This document shows positions 15,401 through 18,834 of a DNA stretch of 18,834 bases, piece after piece. Within the stretch, counting starts at the first letter, position 1; each line of letters begins with the position of its first letter. The notes beneath the pieces are model-generated. The model was given only the letters and a program-made list of their open reading frames with translations, was not told the DNA's origin and did not search any database. The translations under genes and the position numbers were made by a program. The stretch lies in NCBI GenBank assembly GCA_937910665.1, contig CALEPR010000049.1, positions 1-18,834 of the forward strand, in the 5' to 3' direction. Origin of the DNA: an uncultured Selenomonadales bacterium (GTDB lineage: Bacteria > Bacillota > Negativicutes > Selenomonadales > Selenomonadaceae).

Positions 15401-16188
15401 TTTTTATTCCGGTTTTTCCCGGCACAAATTGCGAATATGACAGCGCGAAAGTTTGGAAAAAAGCAGGTGGCGATCCAAAAATTTTTGTCGTGAGAAATTT
15501 GACTCCGCAAGCAGTTGAAGAAAGTATTTCTGAAATGGCGAAAGAAATTTCCAAGTCGCAGATTATAATGTTGCCCGGGGGATTTAGCGGCGGCGATGAA
15601 CCTGACGGCTCAGGAAAATTTATTGCGGCGATGTTCAGAAATGAAAAAATTTCCGAAGAAGTTATGAAACTTTTGGAGGAACGCGACGGTTTGATTTTGG
15701 GAATTTGCAACGGCTTTCAGGCTTTGATTAAACTTGGTCTTTTGCCTTACGGAAAAATTTGCGAACTGGAAAATAATTCGCCGACACTCACGCACAATTC
15801 TTTAGGTCGCCATGTAAGTCAAATGGTTCGGACAAGAGTTACAAGCAATAAATCTGCGTGGCTTGCAGGAAATTCTGTCGGCGACATTCACACAGTTGCA
15901 GTTTCTCATGGCGAAGGAAGATTTGTTGCAAGCGAAGATTGGCTGAAAAAACTTTCTGACGCAGGACAAATTGCAACTCAATACGTCGATGCGGACGACG
16001 AGCCGACAAATAATTTGCCTTTCAATCCGAATGGCTCGGCTGCCGCTATCGAGGGAATTACAGACGCGAGCGGAAAAATTTTCGGCAAGATGGGACACTC
16101 CGAAAGAATTGGAGAAAATGTCTGTAAAAATATTTCCGGCTACAAAGATCAAAATCTTTTCAAGGCAGGAGTAAATTATTTCAGCTAA
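12493..16188 (+). CDS. purL: Phosphoribosylformylglycinamidine synthase, single-chain
   Basis: This is the fourth step of purine synthesis: FGAR, glutamine and ATP give FGAM. At 1,231 residues synthetase and glutaminase are on one chain, as in the Firmicutes-type long PurL. It therefore needs no separate PurS or PurQ. The N-terminal PurS-like part (to about 150) precedes SDHCRHTTF (His223 region) and the ATP/Mg site FKNETHNHPTEIEPFGGAAT. A second AIRS-like half has GGKDSMSGTF. The C-terminal class I glutaminase has the oxyanion strand PVFPGTNCEYDSA, nucleophile Cys1072 in LGICNGFQAL, His1139 in SHGEGRF, and His1202 and Glu1204 in MGHSER. All catalytic residues are present. AGAGGT (12481-12486) serves ATG 12493. 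It is a single-gene unit here, without other pur genes alongside. Confidence 0.97.
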   Translation: MVKRIFVEKREGFNIPARQLFEDFVETVGAENLKSVRLFVRYDIENLSDEDFLKVRDIVFREPNADNFFDELPAELDLKKTFAIEFLPGQFDQRADSAAQCVQLVTGKERPIIHSAQVIFLDGNISAEDFEKIKSYSINPIESREASFEIPETLKISAENPADVEIISNFNNFSDDDLKNFLADRNFAMSFDDLKFCQNYFAEENRPPTITELKVIDTYWSDHCRHTTFNTVIDEVTFEDGKYRAEFEKTFADYLAEKNPDKEISLMDLGTIVAKILKRDGILKNLDESEEINACSFKIKADVDGRTEDWLIMFKNETHNHPTEIEPFGGAATCLGGAIRDPLSGRSFVYQAMRVTGAADPRKTLSETLPGKLPQKKIVRGAAAGYSSYGNQIGLSTGQVKEIYHEGYLAKRMEIGAVIAAAPAENVVREKPVAGDKIILLGGRTGRDGIGGATGSSKVHTQESLTKSGAEVQKGNAPTERKIQRLFRNQKVSKLIKRCNDFGAGGVAVAVGELAEGLKINLDAVRKKYDGLDGTELAISESQERMAVVLNPADVETFIKFADAENLEAYEVAEVTDDEKLVMTWRGKEIVNIGRKFFDTNGVKQHVNVRVSSVEKYFRQKLPEDIKTAWIENLQKLNVCSQKGLVERFDSTIGASTILMPFGGKNQLTPAEGMAAKIPVDGETKTATAMTFGFDAKISEWSPYHGAIDAVTSSLAKLTAMGADFSKAYLSFQEYFQRLEKVPEKWGKPFAALLGAFKAQKNFGVAAIGGKDSMSGTFENLNVPPTLVSFAVAPCDADKIISPEFKMSGNRIYLVECERDEFNVPNFRKLKKKFAKVHEYICAGKIISAMSIGVGGIAEAVSKMSVGNDIGFKFTENVQLFRKNYGSLILEAAAGVELDFTELGETIDAPQIEIGDIKISLEEIKKVWTEPLEKIFPTQVKNISDKKIENKIYKAEFLQKSKIKIAKPRIFIPVFPGTNCEYDSAKVWKKAGGDPKIFVVRNLTPQAVEESISEMAKEISKSQIIMLPGGFSGGDEPDGSGKFIAAMFRNEKISEEVMKLLEERDGLILGICNGFQALIKLGLLPYGKICELENNSPTLTHNSLGRHVSQMVRTRVTSNKSAWLAGNSVGDIHTVAVSHGEGRFVASEDWLKKLSDAGQIATQYVDADDEPTNNLPFNPNGSAAAIEGITDASGKIFGKMGHSERIGENVCKNISGYKDQNLFKAGVNYFS

Positions 16189-16202
16189 ATATTTCAGCTG
16201 AA
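16180..16202 (+). terminator. Weak hairpin at the purL stop codon
   Basis: TTCAGCT (16180-16186) and AGCTGAA (16196-16202) can pair across a 9-base loop, overlapping the TAA at 16186-16188. The downstream sequence is TAAAAATTT, with no solid T-run. It is only a possible terminator. Confidence 0.25.
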
Positions 16203-16353
16203 TAAAAATTTCGCCGAATAATTTTAAACTTTCAAAAAATTTTTTATGTTTTTTTTCTGAAAGGCAGGAACATTTTACAAGTTGGCGAATAGTAAGCGCG
16301 AAAGGCATAAGCCGTTAGTAAAATTTTAAATAAAAGATTGGAGAGGGTTTTAA

Positions 16354-16620
16354 ATGACTGAAGCAACAACCACCATTGAAAACAAAACTGGTATTCACGC
16401 GCGTCCTGCATCTTTGTTCGTGCAGACTGCATCAAAGTTCAAATCCAAAGTTCAAATCAAAGCAAAAGGCAAAACTGTTGACGCGAAGAGCATTTTGATG
16501 ATCATGAGCATGGGTTTGGTCAAAGGAACTGAAATCACCATCTCCGCTGACGGTCCGGACGAAGCAGATGCAGTACAAACTTTGAAAGACCTCGTCGATG
16601 CAAAATTCAACGAGGAGTAA
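16354..16620 (+). CDS. ptsH: Phosphocarrier protein HPr of the PTS
   Basis: This 88-residue cytosolic protein carries phosphate from Enzyme I to sugar-specific EIIA domains. NKTGIHARPASLFVQTASKF (10-29) holds the active His15. KSILMIMSMGL (45-55) holds Ser46, the site for HPr kinase in Firmicutes, which would let it act with CcpA-type catabolite control. Length and motifs are standard. GGAGAGGG (16340-16347) lies 6 bases before ATG 16354. A terminator (16661-16693) separates it from ptsI, so HPr may be made in excess over Enzyme I. I found no convincing cre box or promoter upstream; TTGGCG (16282-16287) with CATAAG (16306-16311) is the best -35/-10 candidate, with an 18-base spacer. Confidence 0.97.
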   Translation: MTEATTTIENKTGIHARPASLFVQTASKFKSKVQIKAKGKTVDAKSILMIMSMGLVKGTEITISADGPDEADAVQTLKDLVDAKFNEE

Positions 16621-16660
16621 AATTTGAATCAAAACACAGGGCGGAAAATTTTTCGTCGGG

Positions 16661-16693
16661 GGAGGAGGTTTTTTTTCGACCGCCTCCTTTTTT
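16661..16693 (+). terminator. Intrinsic terminator between ptsH and ptsI
   Basis: GGAGGAGGT (16661-16669) pairs with ACCGCCTCC (16679-16687), with one mismatch and a T-rich loop, and six Ts follow. It is likely a partial stop, since ptsI follows on the same strand. Confidence 0.8.
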
Positions 16694-16701
16694 GATAATT
16701 A

Positions 16702-16760
16702 GTAATTAGGAATTAGGAATGAGGAATTATAAAAATTCCTAACTCCTCACTCCTAATTTC
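16702..16760 (+). repeat. Palindromic repeat element between ptsH and ptsI
   Basis: The left arm, 16702-16728 (beginning GTAATTAGGAATTAGGAATG), and right arm, 16734-16760 (AATTCCTAACTCCTCACTCC then TAATTTC), pair at about 22 of 27 positions around a 5-base loop. It lies just after the ptsH terminator and before the ptsI ribosome site. It shares arms with the element inside pheT (3084-3162), so this is a dispersed repeat. An effect on ptsHI read-through or mRNA stability is inference. Confidence 0.75.
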
Positions 16761-16789
16761 ACATTGAATAAACGTGGAGGGAAAATTTA

Positions 16790-18502
16790 ATGGCAGACAA
16801 AATTAAAGGCAAAGGCGTAATCGCCGGTATCGCAGTCGGTTCAATTTTACTTGCAGGACAAAATCTCGACGGTTATCTTGTCAACTACAAGCCCGGCAAA
16901 CTCGACACTGAAAAAAAGAAAGCTGCCGACGCTCTCGTCAAGGTCGCCGACGCTCTGCGTAAAAGCATTGACGACTTCAATGAAAAAGGTTTGAAGGAAC
17001 AAGCAGGAATTCTTGAAGCGCACAGAATGATGGTGGAAGATCCTGCGATGAGCGGCTTAATCGAAGAAAAAATTGACGCAAGCAAATCCGCTCCGAAAGC
17101 TGTCCTCGACGCTTATGAAACTCAAGCACAAGTTTTCGAGGCGATGGAGGATGAATATTTCAGAGGTCGTGCGGTCGATATGCGCGACGTTGGAAAACGT
17201 ATCGCAAAATATTTGCTCGGCATCAAAGAACCTGAAATCGCAGGAAAAGTTATCGTCGCAGGAAAGGAAATTGAGCCTTCAGTTATCGCAGGACTTCCGA
17301 CAGATAAAATTGCCGGCGTTATTCTCGGCGCAGGTTCGACGACGGCACACGCAGTTATTATCGCAAAGACAAGAGCAATTCCTACAGTTGTCGGCGTAGG
17401 TTCAGGAATTGATCAGATGGCTGACGGAGATCCTGCAATCTTGGACGGCGAGACAGGAGAAATTTTGATTCGTCCGAGCGAAGCGGAACGTAAAAGTTAC
17501 GACAAAAAAATTAAAAAGCAGGAAGAACTTAAAGCTCACTACGCTGAACTCAAAACACTTCCCGCAAAAACTACAGACGGCGTGGAAGTCGATCTGGTTG
17601 CAAATATCGGCTCTCCTGCCGACGTTGACGCAGCGAACGACTTCGGAGCTCAAGGCGTTGGACTTTTCCGCTCAGAGTTCGTTTTCATGGGCAAGACAGA
17701 TGTTCCGAAAGAAGAAGATCAGTTCAAAGAATATAAAGCTGCTGTCGAAAAATGTAACGGCAATCTCTGCGTCATTCGCACAATGGACATCGGCGGCGAC
17801 AAACCGTTGCCCTACATTCAAGTTGACGAGGAAGAAAATCCGTTCTTGGGTTACAGAGCAATTCGCATCAGTTTGAAACGCAAAGATCTTTTCCTGCCTC
17901 AGCTCAAAGCTATCCTCCGCGCCGGCGTTTACGGCAAGGCGGCTATCATGTTCCCGATGGTCATCAATGTTCAAGAATTTCTCGCGGCGAAAGAAATGGT
18001 CGAGGAAGCGAAGATGGAGCTTGTCCACGAAGGAAAAGACTACGCCGATAATGTTCAGGTCGGAATCATGGTTGAAACTCCTGCGGCGGCTGTCATGGCT
18101 CCCATTCTTGCAAAATATGTCGACTTCTTCAGCATTGGAACGAACGACTTGGTTCAGTACACTTTGGCGGTTGACAGAGGCAACGCACAAATTTCTTACC
18201 TCTACAATCATTTCAATCCTGCGGTTCTCAGACTTATCAAACGCACAATCGAATCCGCAAACAAGGAAGGAAAATGGGCAGGTATGTGCGGCGAAATGGC
18301 ATCAGATCCCAACGCTGCAGTTTTGCTTATGGCGATGGGAATTAAAGAACTTTCCATGAGTGCGCCTTCAATTCCTCGCGTCAAAGAACGCATCCGCAAC
18401 ATCACTTCCGCAAAGGCCAAAGAAATTCTCGATACCGTCATGGAAATGGAAGACGGCGACAAGATCAAAGAATATCTTTCCACACTTACACCGAAAAATT
18501 GA
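16790..18502 (+). CDS. ptsI: PTS Enzyme I (phosphoenolpyruvate-protein phosphotransferase)
   Basis: This 570-residue cytosolic enzyme takes phosphate from PEP and passes it to HPr. The N-terminal HPr-binding helices (about 30-140) are followed by the swivelling His domain, with active His187 in STTAHAVIIA and DGETGEILIRPS. The PEP-binding barrel (about 250-570) contains GVGLFRSEFVFM, RTMDIGGDKPLPY, the signature FFSIGTNDLVQYTLAVDRGN and catalytic Cys500 in MCGEMASDP. All key residues are present, and the length fits the family (about 570-575). GGAGGG (16776-16781) lies 8 bases before ATG 16790. The gap to ptsH is 169 bases and holds a terminator plus a palindromic repeat, so ptsI is probably fed by read-through or by its own unseen promoter. 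A perfect terminator ends it. Confidence 0.98.
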   Translation: MADKIKGKGVIAGIAVGSILLAGQNLDGYLVNYKPGKLDTEKKKAADALVKVADALRKSIDDFNEKGLKEQAGILEAHRMMVEDPAMSGLIEEKIDASKSAPKAVLDAYETQAQVFEAMEDEYFRGRAVDMRDVGKRIAKYLLGIKEPEIAGKVIVAGKEIEPSVIAGLPTDKIAGVILGAGSTTAHAVIIAKTRAIPTVVGVGSGIDQMADGDPAILDGETGEILIRPSEAERKSYDKKIKKQEELKAHYAELKTLPAKTTDGVEVDLVANIGSPADVDAANDFGAQGVGLFRSEFVFMGKTDVPKEEDQFKEYKAAVEKCNGNLCVIRTMDIGGDKPLPYIQVDEEENPFLGYRAIRISLKRKDLFLPQLKAILRAGVYGKAAIMFPMVINVQEFLAAKEMVEEAKMELVHEGKDYADNVQVGIMVETPAAAVMAPILAKYVDFFSIGTNDLVQYTLAVDRGNAQISYLYNHFNPAVLRLIKRTIESANKEGKWAGMCGEMASDPNAAVLLMAMGIKELSMSAPSIPRVKERIRNITSAKAKEILDTVMEMEDGDKIKEYLSTLTPKN

Positions 18503-18577
18503 TTCCAAAATTTAAAAGCTGAGTGTCAAAAAAATTTTTCCGCACATTCATGACTTTAATTCAATGCTTGCAGATAT

Positions 18578-18619
18578 AAAAAAATTTGTCTTTCCGATCT
18601 TCGGGAGACAAATTTTTTT
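18578..18619 (+). terminator. Terminator of ptsI
   Basis: A perfect 14-bp stem joins AAAAAAATTTGTCT (18578-18591) and AGACAAATTTTTTT (18606-18619). The 14-base interior can pair further (CCGA with TCGG), and seven Ts end it. It lies 76 bases after the stop. TATAAA at 18575-18580 is probably part of the A-run rather than a -10. Confidence 0.88.
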
Positions 18620-18739
18620 GTTTTCACTTTGGAGGGAAAAATTTTTTCAAGGAAGAAATTTTCAGCAGTCAAAAATTTTTTGCAGATAAATTTTTTTGTT
18701 TTCACTTTGGAGGGAAAAATTTTTTCAAGGAAGAAATTT
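18610..18739. repeat. 52-bp direct repeat at 78-bp spacing
   Basis: Positions 18610-18661 and 18688-18739 are identical over 52 bases. They include GTTTTCACTTTGGAGGGAAA and TTCAAGGAAGAAATTT, and a 26-base piece separates them. Each copy carries a ribosome-site-like GGAGGGAAAAATTTTTT but no start codon follows. The 78-bp period equals that of the left-edge array, though the sequences are not the same. Confidence 0.9.
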
Positions 18740-18758
18740 CAAAAATCCTTCCTTGAAA
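18723..18758 (-). terminator. Possible terminator of a minus-strand gene at the right edge
   Basis: TTTCAAGGAAG (18723-18733) and CTTCCTTGAAA (18748-18758) form a perfect 11-bp stem with a 14-base loop. On the minus strand it is followed by AAATTTTT. It overlaps the second 52-bp repeat copy. Confidence 0.4.
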
Positions 18759-18781
18759 TCCAAAACATTTTCAGATTTGTA

Positions 18782-18834
18782 TTACTCCGGCATCAATAAA
18801 TCCCACGTCGTAAAAATTAAATCACGAGCATATA
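18782..18834 (-). CDS. Possible 3' end of a minus-strand gene, cut by the window
   Basis: Reading the minus strand from the right edge gives YARDLIFTTWDLLMPE and a TAA stop (18784-18782). The composition is protein-like, and a hairpin follows at 18758-18723, as expected for a convergent gene end. Sixteen codons are too few to prove coding or name a family; it could be chance. Confidence 0.3.
   Translation of the reverse strand, partial: YARDLIFTTWDLLMPE

Noticed and set aside
16288..16305. cre-like site (AGTAAGCGCGAAAG) before ptsH
   Set aside because: Only the GTAAGCG half matches; the second half-site is poor.
17672..18211. 179-codon minus-strand frame within ptsI (and similar antisense frames, e.g. 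15802-16308 and 4138-4566)
   Set aside because: Each lies wholly or mostly opposite a gene with clear family motifs, has no ribosome site of note, and has a composition expected of an antisense shadow.
18560..18620. Small RNA driven by TATAAA at 18575
   Set aside because: There is no good -35, and the transcript would be only the ptsI terminator hairpin.

Overview
This window looks like the chromosome of an AT-rich, low-GC bacterium of the Firmicutes type. The supporting features are strong GGAGG-type ribosome sites, a single-chain PurL of about 1,230 residues, HPr with both His15 and Ser46, intrinsic terminators, and a pheT-zapA pair. I lean towards the Negativicutes, but that placement is inference. 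Almost every spacer carries A(n)T(n) tracts, often between the Shine-Dalgarno site and the start codon.

Layout, left to right. Positions 1-246 hold three tandem copies of a 78/79-bp A/T-tract repeat. A probable promoter follows, then a two-gene PIN-domain toxin-antitoxin module (315-1000) that abuts pheT (1001-3631). zapA (3643-3906) and a terminator come next. Positions 3983-4081 are a large imperfect palindrome. A three-gene plus-strand cluster follows: a cysteine-containing flavoprotein/NAD(P)H oxidoreductase (4129-4746), metN (4774-5910) and metI (5879-6532). No metQ is next to it. Adenine deaminase (6798-8534) and a secreted or anchored SGNH hydrolase with fibronectin-III-like repeats (8747-10372) come after spacers that may hold gene debris. 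azlC (10394-11095) is complete but lacks an azlD partner. In its place is the last dozen codons and 3' hairpin of an IS200/IS605-type tnpB. A minus-strand GspL/PilM-PilN-like membrane protein (11312-12337) is divergent from purL (12493-16188), with two clear, separate promoters between them. The window ends with ptsH (16354-16620) and ptsI (16790-18502), a perfect terminator, a 52-bp direct repeat at 78-bp spacing, and perhaps the end of a minus-strand gene.

The main functional themes are translation and division (pheT, zapA), methionine uptake (metNI), purine salvage and synthesis (ade, purL) and the general PTS phosphorelay (ptsHI). These are mostly household genes. The unusual material is in the repeats and insertions: a palindromic element found both between ptsH and ptsI and, in frame, inside pheT; a long helical insertion in pheT; an insertion in the MetN NIL domain; the toxin-antitoxin pair directly before pheT; and the tnpB relic beside azlC. 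I see no clearly new multi-gene system, no CRISPR array, no tRNA or rRNA and no recognisable riboswitch.
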